Source: Pirellulales bacterium
GTDB taxonomy: Bacteria > Planctomycetota > Planctomycetia > Pirellulales > Thermoguttaceae
DNA: 64,000 bases
Assembly: GCA_020846145.1 (NCBI GenBank)
Contig: JADLEL010000051.1
Span: forward strand, 1-64,000
Reading direction: 5' to 3'
A model generated the notes under the pieces. The model was not told where the DNA came from, ran no database searches, and was given only the letters and a program-made list of their open reading frames with translations. Position 1 is the first letter of the stretch. Each line of letters begins with the position of its first letter. Below are positions 18,101-25,787 of the stretch, in pieces. Position numbers and translations under genes: made by a program.

Positions 18101-19674
18101 GCGAAGCCGATGTTGGCGGTCGTGATGGGCGTGAAGAAGAATTGCGGCGCGGCGGTATCGACGATCGCGCTCAGCGCGGTCGAGGCCGGGCTAGTCAGGT
18201 CGGCGGTGGTCTGCAAATTGCCGACGTTGACGGCTCTATCCGGCAGCGTTTGTTTCGCGGTGATGGCGTGCGAACCGTCGGTCAACGCTACCGTGCCGTT
18301 GGTGGTAATGACGGCGGTGGCTCCCGACGCGACGGCTTGGCCGATCGAGACGCCGTCGGCGAACAATTCGACCTCCGCGCCGGAAATCACTCCGTTGACC
18401 TGGAACTGCAAGGTCTTGCCGGCCGAGTTGTTCAAATTGGTTACTCGGTCCGAATTGCTGCTGCCGGTGTCGGAAGCCGCCAGCAACTGCACGCTGGTGG
18501 GCGCGGCGGGATTGACGTAAACGGGGACGAGTTGGGAATCGTAAAGGGATGAAGTGGAAGTGGCCGCCGCCACCAAACGCACGCTGTACACGCCCGGCGC
18601 CAGGTTGGCGTTCGGCGTAAGCGTTACGCTGCCGGTCGAATGATTCACGGCGAGCGTGAGATTGGCGTTGGCGGGACTGACGATCGCGTCGTAATAAATC
18701 GCGTCGCCTTCCACGTCGGTGGCGGGGATATTGAAGGTTACCGGCGTGTTGACCGGCGTTTGAATGGGCGCGATCGGATTGAGGAACGGCGGATCGTTGG
18801 TCGTGTCGGCGGCGATGGTCGCGGTGAATTGCTGGACGCTCGTTTCGTTGGTGATGGCGTCCGTCGCCGTAACGGTAACCAACGACGTTCCCGATGCGCC
18901 TTGGGACGCCGAGAGCCGCAGAACGCCGTCTTGATTCTCGGTTACGATCGCAGCGCCGGTGATGGTAACGGGACTGAGGGGCCTGTCGTTCGCGCCGGTG
19001 GGAACGGAGTCCAAGGCGTCGAGGATCGACCCGCCTTGGATCAAGACGCCGAAAATCGAATGTTGGAAATCGAGGTGCCGCGGCGAAGAAGTCGTGATGA
19101 AGAACTGCGAGCCGTTCGTATCGTCGCCGCCGTTGGCCATCGCCAGGAGGCCCCGGCCCGTGAACTGCAAATTGGCGCGGAATTCGTCGTCGAACTGGAA
19201 TCCCGGCCCGCCGCTGCCGGAGCCGGTGGGATCGCCGCCCTGGATCATGAAATTTTCGATGATGCGGTGGAAGATCACGCCGTCGTAAAAATCGGCGTTG
19301 ACCAGGCTCGTGATTTTGGCGACGGTGTTCGGCGTCAGATCGTTGAACAGTTGAAAGACCATGTCGCCTTGGATGCCGCCCGCCGCGGCATTGACCGAGA
19401 GTTTCAGATAGGTATTGCCCGTGGGAACCGCCGCCGTTACGTTGGAATTGTTCACCGCGACGGAGTAGCTCACGGAATTGGACGTGCCGCTGGTGTCGAG
19501 CGCGAGGTTCAGCGGCGCGCCGGCGAGCACGGTTTGCGGCCCGATCGGAGCCAGCGTCACGGCCAGCAACTGCCGCGTTTCGAGCGGCTCGAAGCACAGA
19601 TGCCGGGAAAGCCCCCTGAATGAGCTAGAATGGCGTTTTATCTTCAAGCTGCGCGCGCTTTGGTTGGTTCTCAT
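15181..19674 (-). CDS. Giant surface protein: LEPxxxRQLLA-type N-terminal motif, cyclophilin PPIase domain, cadherin/Ig-like repeats, SdrD B-like domain
   Basis: CFEPLETRQLLAV; MVFQLFNDLTPNTVAKITSLVNADFYDGVIFHRIIENFMIQGGDPTGSGSGGPGFQFDDEF (cyclophilin); four ~115-aa NDAPVLxxAxPSLGT repeats; GYVYIDSNNDGLR...GVPVKLLLKNGSG. Confidence 0.85.
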   Translation of the reverse strand: MRTNQSARSLKIKRHSSSFRGLSRHLCFEPLETRQLLAVTLAPIGPQTVLAGAPLNLALDTSGTSNSVSYSVAVNNSNVTAAVPTGNTYLKLSVNAAAGGIQGDMVFQLFNDLTPNTVAKITSLVNADFYDGVIFHRIIENFMIQGGDPTGSGSGGPGFQFDDEFRANLQFTGRGLLAMANGGDDTNGSQFFITTSSPRHLDFQHSIFGVLIQGGSILDALDSVPTGANDRPLSPVTITGAAIVTENQDGVLRLSASQGASGTSLVTVTATDAITNETSVQQFTATIAADTTNDPPFLNPIAPIQTPVNTPVTFNIPATDVEGDAIYYDAIVSPANANLTLAVNHSTGSVTLTPNANLAPGVYSVRLVAAATSTSSLYDSQLVPVYVNPAAPTSVQLLAASDTGSSNSDRVTNLNNSAGKTLQFQVNGVISGAEVELFADGVSIGQAVASGATAVITTNGTVALTDGSHAITAKQTLPDRAVNVGNLQTTADLTSPASTALSAIVDTAAPQFFFTPITTANIGFAYNCQAAVIGDLAGTIAYSLTQSPAGMAVNATTGLIAWTPPTGQASPAQVTLRATDRAGNATETSFAIAIVPPNNPPVLAPASPVLGTIDENTATTIGLGTFINNGAGTTSITDADSSAVVGGIALIGLTGQGIWAYTLDGSTFNAISSVSPSSALLLPQNASLRYTPDGKNGGSATITYRAWDATAGASGGRIDISLPVLVGGNTAFSSATDAASLAVTAVNDAPVLAAANPSLGTTDFHAAKTINLSTFINNGTGTTTFTDVDTGAIVGGVAIFAVAGSGTWVYSLDGATFTAVGTVSDSAALLLPKTAQLRYTPNGVNLETATVSYRAWDATNGAGGDKVDISATGDVGGDKAFSASTDIASLSVIDVNDAPVLTPANPSLGTTSEDAAKTFALIGSFINNGTGTTAVTDADASAQLGGIALVGVTGTGAWAYALDGSTFVTITGVSNSSALLLPKTASLRYTPDGKNGESATIVYRAWDASSGTIGGRANLSQSSAIGGITAFSLASDTAALSVTAVNDAPVLVAAQPSLGSIAPSAVKTFDLADFINAGAGSTAVTDVDASAVVGGIALTGITGAGTWEYSLDGSAFSPVGTVSAASALLLPRDAVLRYTAGTSLSDSPSIAYRAWDTTAGTSNTKVDLSATGAVGGATAYSAAADTASLALAGASLSGYVYIDSNNDGLRTASGGTHYGLPGVPVKLLLKNGSGAWTEVAGKSPVLTAADGSYRFGNLVAGTYRIQEIQPANFLDGKDTAGSVGGTVRGTVGADAFDVQLGGGEIGAEYNFGERGIRPEKITLRMLLASAPTGSQSVVQANAAPVVDLAKSLPGNGFTALFPAGGASVALAAADALAADADSPMLASMKVTLANPLDGNAETLSATVANTSLTSNYANGVLTLSGAADTATYTQVLKTLKYGNTAASPQTANRIIQIVVNDGVADSLPAAATLAATQQTAQAAADSLFDLTDDWLLN

Positions 19675-19714
19675 GTTCGATGGCTATCCGAAATTCTGGT
19701 CAGTTAACGGCTGG

Positions 19715-19813
19715 GAGGTTATGAAAAAATGGGACTGGCTCCGAACCGAGTTGTCGATAATCACTCGAATAACGGGCATTGTGAGGTGCCTGTCCCAATT
19801 TTTTCACAACCTC
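19715..19813. repeat. REP-like hairpin gaggttatgaaaaaatgggac ... gtcccaattttttcacaacctc
   Basis: Near-perfect inverted arms 19715-19735 and 19792-19813. Confidence 0.8.
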
Positions 19814-20271
19814 TGAGGCTGCTACAATTGGTTCATAACTCAAATCGATAATGGTTTATCACCTTCGATTGACGCTCGAATTGCATGAAAACCAGCCCAT
19901 CCATCCCGTTTTTATGTTAGACGGCCCGATGAACGTTAAAGTTCCACTTGACTTCACTCGTGAAACCGAATTCTCGAAAATTCGGGTGAGGGATGGAAGT
20001 TGGAAATAACGGTTCCCTTTTAAAATATGCTTTCCGGCCTTAGTTTTTGCCCAAGCATATCATTTATGCTAACCGGCGCCTGAGACAATGCAAGCTTTTT
20101 CACTGATCCCCAGCGGGATAAATGATCGTCCGTAAGAACTGAACGACAGGATTGCTTCAAGATAAGGTTTGTAATGATCTCTTCGGGGTATATCATTCCC
20201 AGCCTTTCGGGGGGAATGGTATAATGATATAGATTACCCGACAAGTTGAGAACATATTCATTGCCGCATTT

Positions 20272-21582
20272 TCAATGTCCACCCGTACTCGGGCGTTCGA
20301 CTTTGCAGTTGGGCAGGGCCTTTTGAAGGTGCTCCGCGCCTTCGGCGGTAACTTTGGTTTGGCGGAGGTCGAGAGATTTCAGGTTCTTCATCGCTTTGAG
20401 ATGCTCCAAGCCGGCATCGGTGATCTTGGTCAACATCAAGTTGAGCGTTTCCAAGCCGGGATTTTTGGAGATCTTTTCCAGGCCCGCATCGGAAATAAGC
20501 GTATCTTCCAAGCGGAGGTATTTGAGATTGGGTAGTTGGGCGAGATGCTCCATGCCGGCATCGGTGATTTTCGTGTGCCACAGGTCGATCCATTGCAGGC
20601 CGGACAATTTGGCGAGCAGGGCCAATCCGGCGTCGTTCGTGCCGGTTTCGGAAAGGTCGAGCTTTTTGAGATTGGACATTTCGGCGAGGTTCGCCAAGCC
20701 GGAGCCGTTAATCGGCGTGTCGCGCAGCGAAAATTGCTTGAGTTTTTTCAGCCCCTTGATATATTCCAGGCCCGTGTCGCCGATCAGGTAACAGCGAAAA
20801 ATGCTCAGGTCTTCGAGGTTGGGCATGTTGGCCAGGACTTTCAAGCCGTCGTTGGTGCATTCCAGGTCCTCGAGCGAAAGCGAGGTCAGCGACGTTAGCC
20901 CGGCAAGGTGAGCGAGGCCGTCGTCGGTTACGGCGGTATTGCGAAGTTTCAGGGCCTTCAGATTCTTCATGTTTTTCAGATTCGCCAAACCGTCGTCACT
21001 AACGAGCATGCAGCCCCGCAGGTCGAGCAATCGGAGCTTGGTCGCGTCCTTGAGTTCGGCCAATCCGTCGTCGCCGATGTTGTTGAAAAGCAGCGAAAGA
21101 TACTGCAAATTCGGCAAATCCTTGACGATGCTCATGGCGGCGTCGGTAATGGCGGCGCTGCGCCGCAAATTGAGCGACTTGAGCCGGGGAAGCTTGCGGA
21201 GCACTTCGAGGCCCTTGTCGGTAACTTCGGTGTTTTCGAGAACCAACTCGGCAAGTTGGGGGAAAGCGGCCAGTTCGCCCACGCCGGCGTCGGTGATTTT
21301 CGCGCCCCAGAGCGAGAGTTTCTGGAGATTCACCAGGGCTGTCAGAAGTTTGACGTCCCGATCGGTCGCGGGATGTTCGAGCAAATCGACGGCGATCGGA
21401 TTCTTGTCGGCAGCGAACGCGATCTTGCCGCCGAGTTCCTCGACGCGTTTGACGGCCGCGGCGACGGCATCGGGCTTATCGTTCGCCGCGGTGAGATTGG
21501 GCTTTTGGTCGGAAGGGGAAGGAACGCAGCCCGTCGCCGGCGATAGCACGACAATAAACATCCAAAGAAATCGGCGATCCAT
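20272..21582 (-). CDS. Leucine-rich repeat lipoprotein
   Basis: Signal MDRRFLWMFIVVLSPATGC; repeated LKSLxLxxTxITDAGLxxL units. Confidence 0.9.
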   Translation of the reverse strand: MDRRFLWMFIVVLSPATGCVPSPSDQKPNLTAANDKPDAVAAAVKRVEELGGKIAFAADKNPIAVDLLEHPATDRDVKLLTALVNLQKLSLWGAKITDAGVGELAAFPQLAELVLENTEVTDKGLEVLRKLPRLKSLNLRRSAAITDAAMSIVKDLPNLQYLSLLFNNIGDDGLAELKDATKLRLLDLRGCMLVSDDGLANLKNMKNLKALKLRNTAVTDDGLAHLAGLTSLTSLSLEDLECTNDGLKVLANMPNLEDLSIFRCYLIGDTGLEYIKGLKKLKQFSLRDTPINGSGLANLAEMSNLKKLDLSETGTNDAGLALLAKLSGLQWIDLWHTKITDAGMEHLAQLPNLKYLRLEDTLISDAGLEKISKNPGLETLNLMLTKITDAGLEHLKAMKNLKSLDLRQTKVTAEGAEHLQKALPNCKVERPSTGGH

Positions 21583-21894
21583 GTTCGAAGTTCCTCGAGC
21601 AAGGTTATTTCGATGTGCGGATTACGTTCCTGCGAGAATCGCAACGTAATATATCGGGGGGGGTATCCACTCGATTTTCATCTCCCTAGATTAGCGGCAT
21701 TCTCAAGAAAAGGCAAACCCTCCTTGGCATGAGACCCTTGCCAATGGTTGCCGAAATAGGTAAGTTGATAAGAGTATGCTCCTTCCCGAGTTGCGACGCC
21801 TCTTGACGGGCAAGCGATGCGAGAATGCCGCGACTCGGCTGTGCCGGCCCCAATTCCCACCTCCCCCGCCCTCCCCAATTAGGAGACACCAGCA

Positions 21895-23271
21895 ATGGCC
21901 AGTCGTTCGAATCGCCGCGATTTCATGAAAACCACCGCCGCAACCGGGATCGGCTTTTGGGTTGCCGCGGGTTTGCAAGCCGAAGAGAGCAAATCGCCCA
22001 ACGAAGCCATCGCCATGGCGAGCATCGGAATCGGGGGGAAAGGCTCCAGCGATTCCAAGGACGCGGGCAAGTTCGGGCGGATGGTCGCCATTTGCGACGT
22101 CGATGAAAAACGGCTCGAAACCAAAGGCAAAACGGAATTTCCCCAAGCGAAACTTTACACCGATTACCGCAAAATGCTCGAGGAGATGGGCGACAAGATC
22201 GACGCGGTTACCGTGAGCACGCCCGATCACAATCATGCGCCCGCCTCGCTGATGGCCATGCGGATGGGCAAGCACTGTTTCTGCCAGAAGCCGCTGACGC
22301 GCACGATCTACGAAGCGCGGTTGATGGCCCAAGTGGCGAAGGAGAAAAAGCTGGCCACGCAGATGGGCAACCAGGGGACGGCGTTATCGAGCCTGCGCAA
22401 GGCCGCCGCGGTCATCAAAAACGGCACGCTGGGAACGGTGAAGGAAGTCCACGTTTGGACGAACCGGCCGATCTGGCCGCAAGGCGGCCCGCGGCCGGAA
22501 GAAGCAAAATGTCCCGCGGGTTTGAAATGGGACGAGTGGATCGGACCGGCGCCGATGCGCCCTTACGCCCGCGGCGTGTATCATCCGTTCGCTTGGCGCG
22601 GCTGGTGGGATTTCGGTTGCGGTGCGCTGGGCGACATGGCCTGCCATACCATGAACATGCCGTTCATGGCGCTCGATTTACGCGATCCGATTTCGATCCA
22701 AGCCGAAACCTCGAAACACAACAAAGACAGCTACCCCAAGTCGTCGAAAATCGAATTCGTGTTCCCGGCGAATTCCTCGCGGCCGGCCGTCAATTTCTCC
22801 TGGTACGATGGCGGCAATTTGCCCGCGGAAGAATTGATCCGCGAAATGAAAGTGCTCTTCAAGGAGCAGATTGAAGAAGCACGGAAGCGAGGCGACAATT
22901 ACTTGTCGAGCGGATGCGTGGTGGTCGGCGAAAAGGCCAACTTCTACGTGCCCGGCGACTATGCCGAACGGTTGCTCAAGCTTTCGGGCAACCAACCGCT
23001 GCCCGACCCCGCGATCGTCGAATCGCCCGGCCATTTCGAGGAGTGGGTTCGGGCCATCAAGGGCGGCGAACCGGCGATGTCGAATTTCCCCGATTACTCC
23101 GGCCCGTTGACCGAGATGGTGCTAGTGGGCAACCTCGCCGTGTGGGTCGCGGCCGCCGGCCAGGGTGAGAAGGTTCTCTGGGACTCCAAGAATATGAAAT
23201 GCACGAACATCGCCGGCCTCGAATCGCTCATCAAGCCCACTTACCGCGCGGGCTACACGCTGGACGTTTGA
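21895..23271 (+). CDS. Gfo/Idh/MocA family oxidoreductase, Tat-exported
   Basis: SNRRDFMKTTAATGIGFWVAAG; VTVSTPDHNHAPASLMAMRMGKHCFCQKPLTRTIYEAR. Confidence 0.93.
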   Translation: MASRSNRRDFMKTTAATGIGFWVAAGLQAEESKSPNEAIAMASIGIGGKGSSDSKDAGKFGRMVAICDVDEKRLETKGKTEFPQAKLYTDYRKMLEEMGDKIDAVTVSTPDHNHAPASLMAMRMGKHCFCQKPLTRTIYEARLMAQVAKEKKLATQMGNQGTALSSLRKAAAVIKNGTLGTVKEVHVWTNRPIWPQGGPRPEEAKCPAGLKWDEWIGPAPMRPYARGVYHPFAWRGWWDFGCGALGDMACHTMNMPFMALDLRDPISIQAETSKHNKDSYPKSSKIEFVFPANSSRPAVNFSWYDGGNLPAEELIREMKVLFKEQIEEARKRGDNYLSSGCVVVGEKANFYVPGDYAERLLKLSGNQPLPDPAIVESPGHFEEWVRAIKGGEPAMSNFPDYSGPLTEMVLVGNLAVWVAAAGQGEKVLWDSKNMKCTNIAGLESLIKPTYRAGYTLDV

Positions 23272-23296
23272 TTCGTTTCGATAGCGGAAACATCAC

Positions 23297-23368
23297 GTAG
23301 GGTGCGTGCTTGTACGCACGCGCGGTGTTTTCCCGCAGAAAAATCGTGCATGCAAGCACGCCCCCTAC
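23297..23368. repeat. Inverted-repeat element gtagggtgcgtgcttgtacgcacg ... cgtgcatgcaagcacgccccctac
   Basis: Paired arms readable between CDSs. Confidence 0.75.
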
Positions 23369-23543
23369 GTTTTGAGCGCCTTCCGCAACGGAAAATAATT
23401 TGTTTCGGTTGCGGAAAGCATGTAGCGAGCCCGAAAAGAAGGATTCTTTTCATCAGGGATTGCCGGAACGAAGGGCTTCTGAGATTATTGAGCGGGATGG
23501 AGAATGAATCCACGAACGATAAACCTATTTTCCCCATGCCGAC

Positions 23544-25343
23544 GTGCCCCTCAACCTCGCCTCTCGATTGACGCGCCAGGCGGAAGCGCGGCCGGATGCC
23601 GCGGCCGTGGTCGAGCCGCTGGGATACGACCGCGCGGGGAAGCGGCGGTATCGGTCGATCACATTCCGCGAATTGGACGAGGATAGCGACCGCATCGCGC
23701 GGGGACTGCGCGCGTGGGGCGTGCCTAAAGGCGCGCGGCTGGCGCTTCTAGTCCGGCCGGGGATCGATTTCATCGCCCTGGTGTTCGGCTTGCTCAAGGC
23801 GGGCACGGTCGTGGTGCTGATCGATCCCGGCATGGGCCGCGGGAACCTGATCGAGTGCCTCGCCGAGGCCGAGCCGGATGGATTCGTCGCCATTCCGCAA
23901 GCGCAGGCCGTTCGCGCGATCTTGCGGCGACGATTTCCGAAAGCCAAATGGAACGTAACCGTCGGCCGACGCTGGTTTTGGGGCGGGAAGACGCTCGCGC
24001 AGCTTCGCAACAAAAAGGGGTCAGAACTATTATCAGAATTGACAATCCCAGAGAAAACAGTTCTGACCCCTTTTTCGACCACGGCCGACGATCCGGCGGC
24101 GATCATCTTTACGACCGGGAGTACGGGTCCACCGAAGGGGGTGCTGTTCACGCACGGCAATTTCGACGCCCAGGTGCGTGAAATTCAGGATTTTTACGGA
24201 ATTCGGGCCGGGGAGATCGACCTGCCCTGCTTTCCGATGTTCGGGCTGTTCAATTGCCTGATGGGCGTAACGGCGGTCATTCCCGAGATGGACCCGACGC
24301 GGCCGGCGCAGGTCGATCCGCGTAAAATCCTTGAAGCCGCCGGCGATTGGCGGATCACCCAGGCGTTCGGCTCGCCGGCGGTGTGGAATCGGGTCGGGCG
24401 CTACTGCGAAGAGCATAAGATCAAGCTGCCCACGCTCCGCCGCGTGCTGTCGGCGGGCGCTCCGGTGCCGTCGGACGTGCTGCGGCGGATGAAGGATTGC
24501 ATTCATCCGGAGGGCGATATCCACACGCCCTACGGCGCGACCGAGGCCCTGCCCGTGGCGTCGATCTCCGCTTCCGAACGGCTCGCCGAGACCGATGCAC
24601 GGACTCTCGAAGGGGCGGGGGTGTGCGTGGGGCGAAAGTTTCCGAGCATCGCGTGGAAGGTGATTCGCATCGTGGATGGGCCGATCGAGTCCTTCGACGA
24701 GATCGAAGATCTGCCGCCGGGCGAAATCGGGGAGCTTATCGTCAACGGTCCGCAAGTTACCCGCTGCTACGTTACGCGAATCGAGGCGAATCGGACGGGG
24801 AAGATATTGCAGGGGAGAGGGGAGAGGGGAGAGGGAAGAGAAGAAGGGGGAAGGGGGAAGGGGGAAGGGGGAGCGTTCGACGACCGGGCAGCAGCAGAAA
24901 AATGGCCGGGAAACGAGTCGGATGGCAGCGTTTGGCATCGGATGGGCGATGCGGGCTATTTCGATGCCCAGGACCGGTTTTGGTTCTGCGGCCGCGTGGC
25001 GCATCGGGTGTTGACGCCGCACGGGCCGCTGTATCCGATTCGCTGCGAGGCGATCGTCAATCGGCATCCCGACGTCTTTCGCTCGGCGCTGGTCGGCGTC
25101 GGGCCGCCGGGCGAGCAGCGGCCGATCATTATCGTGGAATCCCTGCCCGGCAAAATGCCGCAGTCGCCGGAAGCCGAGAAAAAGCTGTTGATGGAAATAC
25201 GACAGCTTGCCGCGAGCAGCCCGCTGACCGCCGCCATCCACGATTTTCTCCTGCATCCCGCGTTTCCCGTCGATATCCGGCACAACGCCAAAATATTCCG
25301 CGAAAAGCTGGCCGCGTGGGCGGAAAGGCTTTTTGAGAAATGA
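23544..25343 (+). CDS. AMP-dependent synthetase/ligase, OleC-like (beta-lactone synthetase-like)
   Basis: AAVVEPLGYDRAGKRRYRSITFRELDEDSDRIARGL, IIFTTGSTGPPKGVLFTHGNFDAQV, HTPYGATEALPVASI, WHRMGDAGYFDAQDRFWFCGRVAHRV. Confidence 0.85.
   Translation: MPLNLASRLTRQAEARPDAAAVVEPLGYDRAGKRRYRSITFRELDEDSDRIARGLRAWGVPKGARLALLVRPGIDFIALVFGLLKAGTVVVLIDPGMGRGNLIECLAEAEPDGFVAIPQAQAVRAILRRRFPKAKWNVTVGRRWFWGGKTLAQLRNKKGSELLSELTIPEKTVLTPFSTTADDPAAIIFTTGSTGPPKGVLFTHGNFDAQVREIQDFYGIRAGEIDLPCFPMFGLFNCLMGVTAVIPEMDPTRPAQVDPRKILEAAGDWRITQAFGSPAVWNRVGRYCEEHKIKLPTLRRVLSAGAPVPSDVLRRMKDCIHPEGDIHTPYGATEALPVASISASERLAETDARTLEGAGVCVGRKFPSIAWKVIRIVDGPIESFDEIEDLPPGEIGELIVNGPQVTRCYVTRIEANRTGKILQGRGERGEGREEGGRGKGEGGAFDDRAAAEKWPGNESDGSVWHRMGDAGYFDAQDRFWFCGRVAHRVLTPHGPLYPIRCEAIVNRHPDVFRSALVGVGPPGEQRPIIIVESLPGKMPQSPEAEKKLLMEIRQLAASSPLTAAIHDFLLHPAFPVDIRHNAKIFREKLAAWAERLFEK
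24012..24075. repeat. REP-like hairpin within the OleC-like CDS (aaaaaggggtcagaact ... agttctgaccccttttt)
   Basis: Perfect 17-bp inverted arms 24012-24028 and 24059-24075; encodes KKGSELLSELTIPEKTVLTPF in frame. Confidence 0.95.
24812..24871. repeat. Heptanucleotide arrays (GGGGAGA)n and (GGGGGAA)n within the OleC-like CDS
   Basis: ggggagaggggagaggggaga then gggggaagggggaagggggaaggggg. Confidence 0.9.
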
Positions 25344-25396
25344 TTGAAAGGTTAATTCCAACATTTCCGCAAGCGTCGTTTCCTGCGGAGTCGGCG

Positions 25397-25750
25397 TCAT
25401 TCTTTCGCGGATTTAGGGGGCTTTTTGCCGCATTTCGCCTCGTAGTCCGCGGCGAATTCGGCTTCGAGTCGGGGATTGCAGAGGAAGCATTGCGATTCCG
25501 GCCGGCTGTGTTTCTTGCACCAGTCCTCCTTCCGCTGATACTCCGCGGCGATCTTGGCGTTGCACTGCGCGCAGATCTCTTCCGGGACGCCGTGTTCGGT
25601 GCACCATCCGGCCACGGCGCATTCATCGGCGGCCGAAGCGGCGGCGTTGCCTCCTTCCGGCCCCTTCGCGCCATCGCCGCCGCAACCGCCGGCTGCCAAT
25701 CCCGCTATCGCCAGTAACGATAAGCCCAATCGAATTCGCATCGACGACAT
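25397..25750 (-). CDS. Small Cys-rich lipoprotein with WCxEHGVPExxCxxC motifs
   Basis: MRIRLGLSLLAIAGLAAGGCGG lipobox; WCTEHGVPEEICAQCN, WCKKHSRPESQCFLCNP. Confidence 0.8.
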   Translation of the reverse strand: MSSMRIRLGLSLLAIAGLAAGGCGGDGAKGPEGGNAAASAADECAVAGWCTEHGVPEEICAQCNAKIAAEYQRKEDWCKKHSRPESQCFLCNPRLEAEFAADYEAKCGKKPPKSAKE

Positions 25751-25787
25751 TTTTCCGATCTCCTCCAGGCGTCTGCCTGCGTTAAGT

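Noticed and set aside
20020-20244. 74-aa minus-strand ORF in a noncoding gap
   Set aside because: No motif or convincing start context; too weak to call.
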